DNA of 48,116 bases from Candidatus Poribacteria bacterium (GTDB taxonomy: Bacteria; Poribacteria; WGA-4E; UBA9662), in assembly GCA_030748495.1 (NCBI GenBank), contig JASMLX010000014.1:20207-68322 (forward strand), written 5' to 3'. Position numbers and translations under genes: made by a program. The notes under the pieces were generated by a model. The model did not search any database. It had not been told where the DNA came from and saw only the letters and a program-made list of their open reading frames with translations. Shown piece by piece: positions 9,019-17,631 of this stretch (its first letter is position 1; the number at the start of each line of letters is the position of its first letter).

Positions 9019-9491
9019 ATTCTCCCCCTTTATCCTATCCGTGTATCACTTGATTCATAACGATGACCTGCACGCTCTGCAGCTGGCATGGCAGTCAAAT
9101 CGCGCTCGGAACACATAGTTGGTTCTCTCGTGCTACCCAGCTTCATCGGAGATTACCCTTGTCGTCCTGCCGAGATCGCCGTGCGACTCAAGCACACCAT
9201 TGTGTCAGGACCGTAGGCTTGACTATTTCGAGCCTTTACTTTTCCGAGCTCAGCCGAGACAAGGGGTTGCAACTCCGAATCTGCCGACCTTGGTTTTTGA
9301 CTGCAGTTTACCAGTGCCAACAACCATAAAAACAGTTCGATTGGACGGCTTAAACCCATTAGGCAAAAGGTTTGGTCTAGATCTACCGCAAATGGCTATT
9401 TGGGCCACTTTTACAGGCTGGTATATTCTTCCATTCTAGCACAATTTCTGCTTCTTTCCAAGAATTTTTTACCCTTTTACAGGCTGGCCGC
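9019..9491. other. About 0.47 kb without a gene
   Basis: Open frames occur on both strands but none has family-like composition or a credible start. A minus-strand frame at 9359-9153 begins with a hydrophobic stretch ending in Cys (ELFLWLLALVNCSQ) that mimics a lipoprotein signal. It lacks a ribosome site and its remainder is not protein-like. I see nothing functional here apart from the promoter space of the PhyH gene at 8224-9018. Confidence 0.35.
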
Positions 9492-9690
9492 AAGAAGCTG
9501 ACATGCAGCGTTGACTGGCCAAGCGGGAAAAACAGCAGTTGGAATCATCGCGGGAGATGCAAACTTTGCAACGTCAACTCTAGGCAACGGCACATCGGAT
9601 GTCCCGTCTGGTCAACACCTTAGCAGATAACACCTTTCCGGCAGAAGGCATCCAAAAAATATGGGGAAAAAGAGATTAAGAAACTGCAAC
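9492..9690 (+). pseudogene. Coiled-coil tail of a large serine recombinase, decayed
   Basis: The plus strand reads LAKREKQQLESSREMQTLQR, then QL-stop-ATAHRMSRLVNTLADN and TFPAEGIQKI. After a shift it gives EKEIKKLQRNK. The pattern (long coil, then LV-x-x-LADG-x-FP-x-x-x-I-x-x-x-I-x-x-LE) is typical of the zinc-ribbon/coiled-coil region of large serine recombinases. Stops are TGA at an expected Arg (QR-stop-LAKRE), TAG at an expected Gln, and one frameshift. The catalytic domain is absent. Confidence 0.5.
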
Positions 9691-9965
9691 GGAATAAGAG
9701 GAGGGCCAGTAGTGTTACACACCCGATAGGGCAGATAACAAAAATAGAGTGGCATTTAGAGAGTAAGTGAGAGGACAAGAAGATGGGTTAGGAAAAGGGT
9801 ACCAACTAAGGAGAGTTGATATCCGCCTGATTCCCCCGTAAGGGGACGGAATTTCGTTCTGGAAAAATCAACTACCTACACACCTGGCACTATGACTCAG
9901 CAACCGTGAGAATCTAAAAGATGGTGAATACGGCAGACTAGTGAGTTAGAGAAGAATTCCGATCT

Positions 9966-10060
9966 CTATTTCAGAATCTTCATCTTGCCTGTTTGCCCGT
10001 AATCTCCTGCTTGCAAGCGGTAGAAGTAAACCTCACTAGATACCGACTCACGATTAGCAT
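9966..10060 (-). pseudogene. Remnant of a FlgD-like secretion tail (final 27 residues)
   Basis: The minus strand reads SVSSEVYFYRLQAGDYGQTG and KMKILK-stop (TAG at 9966-9968). This is a textbook end of FlgD-like C-terminal signals: YFYRLQAGDY, then a threonine/glycine turn, then K-M-x-x-L-K. Upstream sequence shows no matching propeller or Ig frame, so only the tail survived. It is the second of three such tails in the window. Confidence 0.7.
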
Positions 10061-10269
10061 CGTGTCTATTCCAGTAGATGCCCTCGGTTGCCGGAGTGAA
10101 GTAGCGCGCTATTGCCAACCCAGTTTAATTTTCCTGACCAAACGGGTCTAGAATGTAGCACTATCCGATTTAGACTATTCAGTTAATTCAGCCTTTTTTT
10201 TGATGGAAAAGGTAGCCACATTAAAGTTGCTCAGAAAGGCTTATTTCCAGAAACCCTCGATTTTATGTA

Positions 10270-10518
10270 GTGACCTAGATAAATGGCCACAAAGCACAGG
10301 ACTGGGCAGCAGTCGTTTCTGCAAGAGGAACAGCCAAGCAAGCATACTAGATGGGATATCAACCTACCGATAAACTAGCCTATGTTTGGAATAATGATAG
10401 TGACAAAACATGGGATTAGCAGGGGGCAATTAAGATTCCACAAGACACTTGGGCATTGATAGCGGTTGCTATTGAAAAAACAAAAGCTACTACTTATAAC
10501 TTATACAGTAGCCACTAA
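10270..10518 (+). pseudogene. LamG-type (concanavalin-like) domain fragment, cut by the IS6 element
   Basis: From 10369 the frame reads DKLAYVWNNDSDKTWD, TAG, QGAIKIPQDTWALIAVAIEK and TKATTYNLYSSH. The pattern of LGY-x-WNN-x-x-x-TW-x-W, IP-x-x-W-x-x-VA-x-x-IE and TKATLY is that of LamG domains in secreted proteins. The stop replaces the second tryptophan of W-D-W-Q-G. Four nucleotides after its last stop the left end of the IS6-family element begins (10523). A less certain piece upstream (WPQSTGLGSSRF) may belong to the same domain. Confidence 0.6.
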
Positions 10519-10522
10519 GAAA

Positions 10523-10540
10523 GGTTCTGTCGCAAACTTG
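10523..10540 (+). repeat. Left terminal inverted repeat of the IS6-family element
   Basis: GGTTCTGTCGCAAACTTG. It pairs with the right repeat at 11280-11297 (15 of 18 identical) and matches the usual GGTTCTG-type start of IS6-family ends. Confidence 0.8.
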
Positions 10541-10580
10541 AACAAAACCTTAAAAATCTCCTAATTCTTATCCATTTGCA

Positions 10581-11248
10581 TTACATCACCAGGTAATTAA
10601 ATTGTTCTATCAAGCTTCCATCAGGAATTGGGCCTACTTGTCCCTGGCGAATCATTGGAATTAACTCAATCCCTTGAAGTGTGGCGTGGGCTGAATAGAA
10701 AGCTTGGAATCCGAGTGCTGATCCGGGTTTCTTTTTTACCTGGCCATGGTCTGGTTCAATAATCTTGTTGAGGTCTTTACACTACCGGATTTCTATCGCC
10801 GGATCGCATTCGTCATTCTAAGCCTCGAGCGCAGCAGTATTGGAACCGCTCTGATCTATATTGATTTTTATAGGGGTACAGTTATTAGGAATAGCCTGGC
10901 GTAAAAAGCCAAGTGTCGCCTTGGTATCCGGCTTGGCCGTTAGTAAAAAAACGACGGTATGACCGTCTTTATCTCCCGCTCAATACAAGTATTTCCATTG
11001 ACCACCCACCTTGAGGTAGGTCTCGTCCAGTCGCCAGCTTAACCCACCTTTGGTTTGTGATTCTTGGCCGGTTCTACTAATCAGGACGCATCTTTAACAA
11101 CCCATCTATTGATCGTTGACCGGTCGACCACGACCCCTCGCTCCGCTATAAGCTCTTCCACATCACGGCAACTGAGATTAGATCGAAGATACCAGCCTAC
11201 AGCGGTAAGAATCAGATCCGTAGGAAAATGTGGGCCTGAAAATTTCAT
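10581..11248 (-). pseudogene. IS6-family DDE transposase, frameshifted
   Basis: The N-terminus is intact: MKFSGPHFPTDLILTAVGWY, then LSCRDVEELIAERGVVVDRS and TINRWVVK, the IS6 helix-turn-helix. Further on, in several frames, come the catalytic core pieces LSWRLDETYLKVGGQWKYLY (first Asp in DETY), DGHTV, FLRQAIPNN, IDQSGSNTAALEA (second Asp) and QGIELIPMIRQGQ. The end is EQFNYLVM-stop at 10581. Several shifts and stops make it non-functional. The start at 11248 lies 50 nt inside the right inverted repeat, as expected. Confidence 0.8.
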
Positions 11249-11279
11249 CCGCCAAGCTACCATCTTTCTATGGAGATGG

Positions 11280-11297
11280 CCAGTTGGCGACAGAATC
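11280..11297 (-). repeat. Right terminal inverted repeat of the IS6-family element
   Basis: On the minus strand it reads GATTCTGTCGCCAACTGG, the partner of the left repeat. The differences are at positions 2, 12 and 17. Confidence 0.78.
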
Positions 11298-11540
11298 CCA
11301 GACAGAGGGTAGAGCAAATAACAGCCACCACGGCAATTTGGGTCCAACCATCCCAAATGAGTATTTGGGCCAAAGCCAGAGCAGGATCTGATATTTCAGC
11401 GGCCAACAGAAAAAGAGCATTAAAAGTGAGGGCCAGAGACAAGCAGAGGTAGAGCGTGGCCAATGGCAGAGCCAGCAAAAAAAGGCCAGCCCCAACGTGG
11501 GCAGGGATAAAAAGGCTGACAGGTAAGCTGGTAATATCAT
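11298..11540 (-). pseudogene. N-terminal piece of a multi-pass membrane protein, cut by the IS6 element
   Basis: The minus strand from ATG 11540 reads MILPAYLSA and then, after a shift in T-rich sequence, FIPAHVGAGLFLLALPLATL, then YLCLSLALTFNALFLLAAEI, then ILIWDGWTQIAVVAVICSTL. This gives three strongly hydrophobic helices before the frame runs into the IS end. I do not recognise the family. The shift lies in a run of T residues, a typical slippage place. The 3' part of the gene has been lost. Confidence 0.45.
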
Positions 11541-12095
11541 AATAGATTAAGTATTAAGCTACTCTAGCCGGTTGAAGCAGCCAGATTAGGGCTAAGGTCA
11601 ATGAAAAGCGAAAAAAATTTTATTAAACCGGCCAAGGGTTATAATAGGACGATAATATCCGATTGTTTAGTCGCCAAATCACCAGTGTATCGAGCGTAAT
11701 AACTAGCTCGTTCGCACCACGATGCAGAAGAGTCGATACAAGCGACGCCGAACCCATACCATCCAAATGGATTTGAAACCAGATTTGTCTGTCCGCATAC
11801 TTCGACATCAACTGAACAGTATCAATAATAAAGACTGAAATCGATGTGTTTCCGTGGCATAACCGGTATCTACCGCAACCAATCATTCAACGCAATATCG
11901 TTGCATTTTCTTGTCTGGATGTGGTAGCCTTAAATGTGGAGTTGGCGTGCATAAAGCAGTTCTGCAAGATGTGGATTTTAAGGTGGCCTCCGTACTCGAA
12001 ACTTACCAGGGAACCGCTTACATTATTATTACCCCACGGATTAAGCGACTTTACTACCGACGCGGTGAGGCTTGACAACTAAGGAGATAACGCAG
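11541..12095. other. About 0.55 kb of unresolved sequence before the PFOR genes
   Basis: Two protein-like frames can be read but neither is recognised. On the minus strand 11886-11623 gives TVQLMSKYADRQIWFQIHLD and GANELVITLDTLVIW. On the plus strand a frame ending TGA at 12073-12075 reads CGVGVHKAVLQDVDFKVASV and then LETYQGTAYIIITPRIKRLY. The second ends 20 nt before the PFOR start and may be the tail of a lost upstream gene. The ribosome site of PFOR (AAGGAG, 12081-12086) lies here. I saw no clear -35/-10 pair. Confidence 0.35.
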
Positions 12096-14063
12096 ATGGG
12101 TTCAACAAACGGAAGTCACTTTCCAGAAATTACAACTACAATGGATGGAGCTCAATCCGTCGTATATGTCGAAGCTAAAATCACCCAGGGGGCTTGTGCC
12201 TATCCTATTACCTCTTCCTCCAAGATGGGAGAAGAATACGAGACATATGTAGCAGACGGTGTAACGAATCTATGGGAGCAAAAACTGCAGTTTATGGAGC
12301 TGGAATCGGAACATAGTGCAGCTTCAACATGCGAGGGCTTCGCCTTGGCCGGTGGACGTGTAACGAACTTCACTTCTGGGCAAGGGCTTATCCTGATGAA
12401 AGAGGTCTTGTACACCATTTCCGGTAAGCGATTGCCAATCGTCTTTCATATTGGAGCCCGAGCCTTAACTTCACACTCCTTGAATGTGCATGCCGGTCAC
12501 GATGATGTAATGGGTGTGGCTGACTGTGGTTGGGGCATGATCTTTGCTAAAAATGCCCAAGAAGCCGGCGACTTTGCTTTAATCAGCCGTCGAGCTGCGG
12601 AAGACTCTGATACTCCCTTCTTCAACGTACAAGACGGTTTTTTGACCACACACACTATTGAGACGGTTGTATTACGCGACGATGAAATGATGCGTCAATA
12701 CATAGGCAAACCGGAAGAAAAATTGCTCAACTTGATGGATACTGCTAACCCACTAATGGTGGGCGCGGTTCAGAATCAGGACAGCTACATGAAGGGGAAA
12801 ATTGCCCAGCGCCACTACTATGACCAGGTGCCGGCAGCTCTTCAAAACGCGATGGACGAATTCAACCAATTAAACGGCACCAACTATTCCATGATTGAGG
12901 AACACAACATGGAAAATGCCGAGTATGCTATCGTTGCTATGGGTGGTGCTTCTGAAACGGCCATGGCAACTGTAGACTACATGCGTGACGTGTGGGACAC
13001 TAACGTTGGTGTGGTAAACATCGTTGCTTTTCGACCCTTCCCTGGTCCGATTATCGTTGAGGCACTGAAAAACGTGAAAGCTTTCTCGATACTCGAGCGG
13101 ATGGACAACCCCTTGGCTCAATCGAATCCATTAACAACAGAAGTTAAATCAGCCTTTGTCGATGCGATGAATGGCGCCCCTGGTTATAGCAAAATTGATC
13201 AAGTGCCCAAAATGTTTTCCGGCGCTGGAGGTTTGGGTAGTAGAGACATTCGACCTGCTGACTTTATCTCCATGGTTGAAAATATGCGTGCCAAGGAGAG
13301 CAAGAGATTCTTCGTCATTGGTATCAAACACGATTTGGCGTTAAGTGTGGGGCTAGATCCGGACGTCCGACCTGAAGGCTCATTCTCTATGAGAGGGCAC
13401 TCAGTTGGCGGTTTCGGTTCAGTTAGTACTAACAAAGCCATCGCCACTATGGTTGGGGAACTCGGTTACCACGTGCAAGCCTACCCGAAGTATGGCTCCG
13501 AAAAAGCCGGATTGCCGACGACCTACTACCTGACGATTTCGAGAGAACCCATCCGCACGCACTCGGAACTCAACTTTGTGGACTTCGTTCCCATGAACGA
13601 CACCAATGCTTTCCATACGACCAACCCCTTCGCAGGCTTACAGGAAAAAGGGATGATTTTCCTGCAAACACCTATGACAGATCCACAAGAGGTCTGGGAT
13701 GCGATACCTGCAAATGCGCAGGAAATTGTGCGTAAGAAGCATATTCAGGTGGTAGCCTTAGATACCAAGGCTATTGCACTTGAAGAGGCGCCTTCCCCTC
13801 AGTACAATCAGGTCATGCAAGGGGTTGTTTTACTGGGTATATTCCTCAGCAAGGTACCGTTTCTACAGGGCTTAAACATGGCGGAAGAAGAACTCTTTGA
13901 TCAGGTCTACAAGGTCTTGGATAAGAATTATGGACACCGGCCAGAAAGTCTAAGAGCAAATCTGAACTGTGTTAAACGAGGTTATCACGAAGTCTTTGAG
14001 ATTCCTCGAGGTATCATTGAGATAACGTCGATCGTAAGATCGTTACCACTGGCAGAGAATTAA
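12096..14063 (+). CDS. Pyruvate:ferredoxin oxidoreductase, fused alpha-gamma chain (655 aa)
   Basis: Cytosolic enzyme that oxidatively decarboxylates pyruvate (or another 2-oxoacid) to acyl-CoA, passing electrons to ferredoxin. The first part is the pyrimidine-binding alpha domain (ITQGACAYPITSSSKMGEEY; TSGQGLILMKEVLYTISGKR; SLNVHAGHDDVMGVADCGWG), followed by domain II (VAMGGASETAMATVDYMRDV and FRPFPGPIIVEAL). The C-terminal quarter is the gamma domain (MRGHSVGGFGSVSTNKAIAT, YPKYGSEKAGLPTTYYLTIS). The chosen ATG at 12096 has AAGGAG nine bases upstream; a TTG eight codons earlier lacks one. The order alpha-gamma here, then delta-beta in the next large gene, is that of single-chain PFOR cut in two. 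The stop overlaps the start of the next ORF by one base (TAATG), so translation is probably coupled. Confidence 0.9.
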   Translation: MGSTNGSHFPEITTTMDGAQSVVYVEAKITQGACAYPITSSSKMGEEYETYVADGVTNLWEQKLQFMELESEHSAASTCEGFALAGGRVTNFTSGQGLILMKEVLYTISGKRLPIVFHIGARALTSHSLNVHAGHDDVMGVADCGWGMIFAKNAQEAGDFALISRRAAEDSDTPFFNVQDGFLTTHTIETVVLRDDEMMRQYIGKPEEKLLNLMDTANPLMVGAVQNQDSYMKGKIAQRHYYDQVPAALQNAMDEFNQLNGTNYSMIEEHNMENAEYAIVAMGGASETAMATVDYMRDVWDTNVGVVNIVAFRPFPGPIIVEALKNVKAFSILERMDNPLAQSNPLTTEVKSAFVDAMNGAPGYSKIDQVPKMFSGAGGLGSRDIRPADFISMVENMRAKESKRFFVIGIKHDLALSVGLDPDVRPEGSFSMRGHSVGGFGSVSTNKAIATMVGELGYHVQAYPKYGSEKAGLPTTYYLTISREPIRTHSELNFVDFVPMNDTNAFHTTNPFAGLQEKGMIFLQTPMTDPQEVWDAIPANAQEIVRKKHIQVVALDTKAIALEEAPSPQYNQVMQGVVLLGIFLSKVPFLQGLNMAEEELFDQVYKVLDKNYGHRPESLRANLNCVKRGYHEVFEIPRGIIEITSIVRSLPLAEN

Positions 14064-14302
14064 TGAAAGTTTCAGAAGCACCACAACGGAGAAGTATCCA
14101 TTACATCGAATACAGGCAAACAGAAAACGGAGAGTGGATTTCAGAGAAATTCCACGCCGACTGTGAACTTGTGATGGAGCATAAAATTGCAGACGGTGAA
14201 ATAGCACAAATTGAAGCCGGTGAGCGGCCAGATTGGACCATTCTCGGCTTACCTGAAATCAGGTGTAACGGTGAAGTAATAAAAGAATACCTGGAACATT
14301 AA
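14063..14302 (+). CDS. 79-aa protein between the two PFOR chains, function unknown
   Basis: The ATG overlaps the TAA of the alpha-gamma gene by one base, a strong sign that it is translated. The product is soluble and acidic, with RRSIHYIEYRQTENGEWISE, KFHADCELVMEHKIADGEIA and a C-terminal KEYLEH. It has two cysteines (in ADCEL and IRCNG), too few for an iron-sulfur cluster alone. I do not recognise the family. Its place inside the PFOR operon suggests an assembly factor, a small subunit or a regulator, but this is inference. A 101-nt gap separates it from the delta-beta gene. Confidence 0.75.
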   Translation: MKVSEAPQRRSIHYIEYRQTENGEWISEKFHADCELVMEHKIADGEIAQIEAGERPDWTILGLPEIRCNGEVIKEYLEH

Positions 14303-14403
14303 CCCTAAGTGGTCATATCCAGCCATTTCATGAATGCATCATTAAGTTTAAGTTAAACGCTAAAGAGACTCAAGAGATTTGTAATAGTCATAAGGATAAC
14401 AAA

Positions 14404-16215
14404 ATGGGAAAAGTGCCTTTCTTCGCCCCAACCCTTGAAGAACGTCTGGAAACAGCTGTCAATATTGAAGATTTTAACAACCGGATTCTCGATGATTACG
14501 ACAGAAAAGGGTCGGCTGAATTGGAAGCAGATGTTCAGACGGCTAGAAGTATTATCCCAGCTGCCTCTGGCTCCTACCGGGATTTCAGCTATATTGCCAC
14601 CGAGATCCCACTCTATGATCCGTCCAACTGTGTGGGTTGTATGGAGTGCGTGATCGAGTGCCCAGATACCGCTATTCTAGGCAAAGTCGTTGAACCAGAC
14701 GCCTTACAATCAGAATTAGATCAGGTCGATGATTCGAGAGACCAACGAATGTTGAGATCACGCTTTGCTGATACGCAGAAATACTTCTCTACCTTTGAGA
14801 AGAAAGGTGAAGAAGGAGGGCTATTCGGTATTTTTATCGACCCAACCAAGTGTAAGGGTTGTGCCGAATGTGTGGATGCTTGCGGAGACCATCAGGCGCT
14901 ATCTATGGTGACCAAAACTGATGAGACGCTCAAGCAGTTCCAAGAGACCTTTGATTTTTACAATCAATTGCCTGATACGCCTAAACGGTTTATCAGTGAT
15001 CGTCTTTTGACAGACATGATGCTTAGCCCAGATTCGCTTTTGTACGTGGGTGGGGCTGGCTCTTGTGCCGGTTGTGGCGAAGCGACCGCCCTCAGGATGA
15101 TGACAGCAGCTACCGGATTCGTTCACGGGCCAGAGAATTTTGGCATGGTGGCCTCAACGGGTTGCAACACCGTTTACACTTCGACTTATCCCTACAATCC
15201 ATATACCATTCCGTGGGCTAACTCCCTTTTCGAGAACGGTGCAACGTTTGGCATGGGGGTTCGGTCTCGGTGGAATCAAATGGGTTGGGAAGGCAAAAAG
15301 TTGTGGGTTGTCGGTGGTGACGGTGCATTCCTCGACATCGGATTCCAATCCCTTTCGCGGATGATAATGTCCGGTATGGACATCAATGTGCTGGTGCTGG
15401 ATACCCAAGTCTATTCCAACACAGGTGGACAAGCTTCAACTGCCAGTTTCATGTCCCAACGATCTGACATGGCCTGGCATGGTAAAGAACTAAAAGGGAA
15501 GCGTGAGAACCGAAAAGAGTTAGCTAACATCTGCATGATGCACCCCAACGTTTACGTGGCACAAACTACCTGTGCCCACTTCAACCATTTCTACCGTTGT
15601 GTGATGGAAGCCAACGAATACGACGGACCAGCTGTCATCATCGCCTACTCAACTTGCCAACCCGAACACGGTGTGGCCGACAACGCGGCCATGAAGCAAG
15701 CCAAACTGGCGGTAGATTCTCGTGCCTTCCCACTGATCGTTTACGATCCACGGAAAGGTGATACTATGAAGGAACGACTGGACCTGAAAGGCAACCCCTC
15801 TGTACAAAGCGATTGGTACACCATCCGCAAGACAGGTGAAACAATCGACTTTATCGACTTTGCCAGAAGTGAATACCGTTTTCATAAGCACTTTTTGGGA
15901 GAAATAGAATCGCCTAAAATCACGGCAGGTTACGGGGAGCCATCACCTGAATTATTAGCTTCCAAAGAGGAGCGGCTGGCCAACTGGCGCCTACTTCAAG
16001 AACTGGCTGGCATTAAATCTGGCGAAACGGCTAAAGTGGCTCCAGTTAAACAATCTGCTGCCGGCAGTGAGGCAGCTGCCAAGCAGAAAGCTGCTTTGAT
16101 GGCTGCACGTAAAGCACGGAAAGCTTCAACTAGCGGCGATGAGGGCGGAGCTGAGGCAAACAAGCAAAAAGCGGCGCTTTTGGCCAAACTGAAGGCACAG
16201 AAAGCGCAAAAGTAG
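14404..16215 (+). CDS. Pyruvate:ferredoxin oxidoreductase, fused delta-beta chain with Ala/Lys-rich tail (603 aa)
   Basis: An N-terminal 2[4Fe-4S] ferredoxin domain has ligands C76, C79, C82, C86 (CVGCMECVIEC) and C150, C153, C156, C160 (CKGCAECVDAC). The thiamine-diphosphate domain follows, with the C221/C224 pair that opens the third-cluster site (SCAGCGEATALRM), GDGAFLD at 305-311 and the metal-binding N339 (VYSNTGGQAS). The ribosome site AAGGATAAC lies just upstream of ATG 14404. The last 60 or so residues are unusual: a lysine/alanine-rich tail with two similar blocks (KQKAALMAARKARKAS and KQKAALLAKLKAQKAQK). Such a basic tail is not part of standard PFOR and may bind a partner or nucleic acid. 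A rho-independent terminator follows at 16297. Confidence 0.9.
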   Translation: MGKVPFFAPTLEERLETAVNIEDFNNRILDDYDRKGSAELEADVQTARSIIPAASGSYRDFSYIATEIPLYDPSNCVGCMECVIECPDTAILGKVVEPDALQSELDQVDDSRDQRMLRSRFADTQKYFSTFEKKGEEGGLFGIFIDPTKCKGCAECVDACGDHQALSMVTKTDETLKQFQETFDFYNQLPDTPKRFISDRLLTDMMLSPDSLLYVGGAGSCAGCGEATALRMMTAATGFVHGPENFGMVASTGCNTVYTSTYPYNPYTIPWANSLFENGATFGMGVRSRWNQMGWEGKKLWVVGGDGAFLDIGFQSLSRMIMSGMDINVLVLDTQVYSNTGGQASTASFMSQRSDMAWHGKELKGKRENRKELANICMMHPNVYVAQTTCAHFNHFYRCVMEANEYDGPAVIIAYSTCQPEHGVADNAAMKQAKLAVDSRAFPLIVYDPRKGDTMKERLDLKGNPSVQSDWYTIRKTGETIDFIDFARSEYRFHKHFLGEIESPKITAGYGEPSPELLASKEERLANWRLLQELAGIKSGETAKVAPVKQSAAGSEAAAKQKAALMAARKARKASTSGDEGGAEANKQKAALLAKLKAQKAQK

Positions 16216-16296
16216 TGCAGATTCTGCTGAGTTGAACCCAAGCTGAAATTATCAGCCGACCAAATCAAAAATAGATCTAGCGTAACAGTTCAATAA

Positions 16297-16323
16297 AGTT
16301 GCTTCTTCGGAGGCAACTTTTTT
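16297..16323 (+). terminator. Rho-independent terminator of the PFOR operon
   Basis: A nine-pair stem AGTTGCTTC / GAGGCAACT (one G-U pair) closed by a TTCG tetraloop is followed at once by a run of T residues. It lies 81 nt after the delta-beta stop and before pgk, so it separates the two transcription units. Confidence 0.85.
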
Positions 16324-16354
16324 CGTTGTCTTCGTAATTAGAGCTTCTATCCGC

Positions 16355-16360
16355 TATAAT
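16355..16360 (+). promoter_or_regulatory. Possible -10 box for pgk
   Basis: A consensus TATAAT lies 52 nt upstream of the pgk ATG and just after the PFOR terminator, a sensible place for a promoter. The -35 region is poor (TCGTAA-like at the right distance), so this rests mainly on position and the -10 match. Confidence 0.4.
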
Positions 16361-16412
16361 GAAATTGTTGGAACTCAGACTGATCTGAGGACAAACGAGA
16401 CCAAATAAAATC

Positions 16413-17615
16413 ATGCAGTACCTCACACAGAAACTCCGACTAAGTGACGTTGACTTCGCTGATCGGTCAGTTTTGGTTCGGGTCGATTTTAATATCCCTC
16501 TAAACAACGGTGTTATCGTTGACGACACTCGTATCCGCTTAGCTTTGCCTACCATCCATCACTTGTTGGTTAGCGGGGCTAAGGTCATCTTGGTAACACA
16601 TGTTGGCCGACCTAGCGGATTTGATGTAGCCCTCTCAACCTTACCGATGGCAGAGCATCTGAGCAAACTACTCGGACTGCGGGTAAAGCATGCCGTTGAT
16701 TGTATCGGATCAGAAGTAGAGGCCATTGTATCGGAGATGGTAACAGGCGATGTATTACTGATAGAGAATGTCCGCTTTTATCAAGAGGAAACCGACAATG
16801 ATCCAGAGTTTGCCCGTCAACTAGCGGGTTTAGCCGACATTTATGTCAACGATGCCTTCGGTGCTGTGCACCGTGCTCACGCTTCGACAACCGGCATCCA
16901 CTATCCGGTAGCGGTGACTGGGCAATTGATGGAACGGGAAATCAATTATCTCGGAAGCCTACTAGCCGCACCGAAACGGCCTTTTGTCGCCATCATCGGT
17001 GGAGCTAAGATCTCGGACAAAATCGGCGTGATCGAGAATCTGATCAACACGGTCGATGAATTGGTGATCGGCGGTGGCATGGGCTACACCTTTCTAAAAG
17101 CCATGGGCAACCAGATTGGTGGATCTATCGTCGAACTGGATAAACTGGACCTAGCCACCGATTTAATGACCAAAGCTGAAGCCAAGGGGGTTACCATCCA
17201 TCTGCCAGTTGACCACGTTATTGGTCAAGAATTCGATCCTGATACCCCCGCCAAAATTGTGCCTAGAAATCAGATACCGATTGATTGGGAAGGATTTGAT
17301 ATTGGCCCAGAAACGGTTGAGGTTTTCGGCCAGGTCATCGATAGAGCCGAAACTATTTTTTGGAATGGACCAGTTGGTGTATATGAGTTCGACCAGTTTG
17401 CAGTTGGTACTTTGTCATTGGCCAAACGGATTGCGGAGACAGACGCTATCAGTATTATTGGTGGAGGGGACTGCGTGGCCGCAGTTCAAAAAGCCGGTGT
17501 TTCAGATCAGATTTCGCATATTTCGACCGGTGGAGGAGCTTCGCTGGAACTAATCGAAGGGAAAGAACTGCCCGGTATTGCTACCCTAACTGACAAAGCA
17601 GATTATTCAAGCTAA
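16413..17615 (+). CDS. pgk: Phosphoglycerate kinase (400 aa)
   Basis: Glycolytic enzyme converting 1,3-bisphosphoglycerate and ADP to 3-phosphoglycerate and ATP in the cytoplasm. All landmarks are present: the N-terminal substrate site [20 protein letters not shown] and [16 protein letters not shown], the ENVRFY and [14 protein letters not shown] motifs, [20 protein letters not shown], the nucleotide-binding [12 protein letters not shown], the WNGPVGVYE loop, and the C-terminal GGGDCVAAV and [13 protein letters not shown]. Length is normal. It stands alone after a terminator and is followed 16 nt later by sucD, with which it may be co-transcribed. No gapA or tpiA is next to it. The usual KVLLRVDFNVP is here [11 protein letters not shown], a common variation. 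Confidence 0.97.
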   Translation: MQYLTQKLRLSDVDFADRSVLVRVDFNIPLNNGVIVDDTRIRLALPTIHHLLVSGAKVILVTHVGRPSGFDVALSTLPMAEHLSKLLGLRVKHAVDCIGSEVEAIVSEMVTGDVLLIENVRFYQEETDNDPEFARQLAGLADIYVNDAFGAVHRAHASTTGIHYPVAVTGQLMEREINYLGSLLAAPKRPFVAIIGGAKISDKIGVIENLINTVDELVIGGGMGYTFLKAMGNQIGGSIVELDKLDLATDLMTKAEAKGVTIHLPVDHVIGQEFDPDTPAKIVPRNQIPIDWEGFDIGPETVEVFGQVIDRAETIFWNGPVGVYEFDQFAVGTLSLAKRIAETDAISIIGGGDCVAAVQKAGVSDQISHISTGGGASLELIEGKELPGIATLTDKADYSS

Positions 17616-17631
17616 GATTTTTGGAGAAGGA

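Larger units (their letters stand above)
10523..11297 (-). mobile_element. IS6-family insertion sequence, inactive, both ends present (775 bp)
   Basis: The left end GGTTCTGTCGCAAACTTG (10523-10540) and the right end, read on the minus strand from 11297 (GATTCTGTCGCCAACTGG), match at 15 of 18 positions. They resemble known IS6/IS26-type ends. The length is normal for the family. The transposase is broken, and the 8-bp flanks (CTAAGAAA and CCAGACAG) no longer match, so the insertion is old or the flanks have been rearranged. On the left the element abuts a LamG remnant and on the right a membrane-protein remnant. Confidence 0.8.

Noticed and set aside
9063..9439. Overlapping ORFs on both strands, including a lipoprotein-like start
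   Set aside because: No coherent family pattern and no ribosome site.
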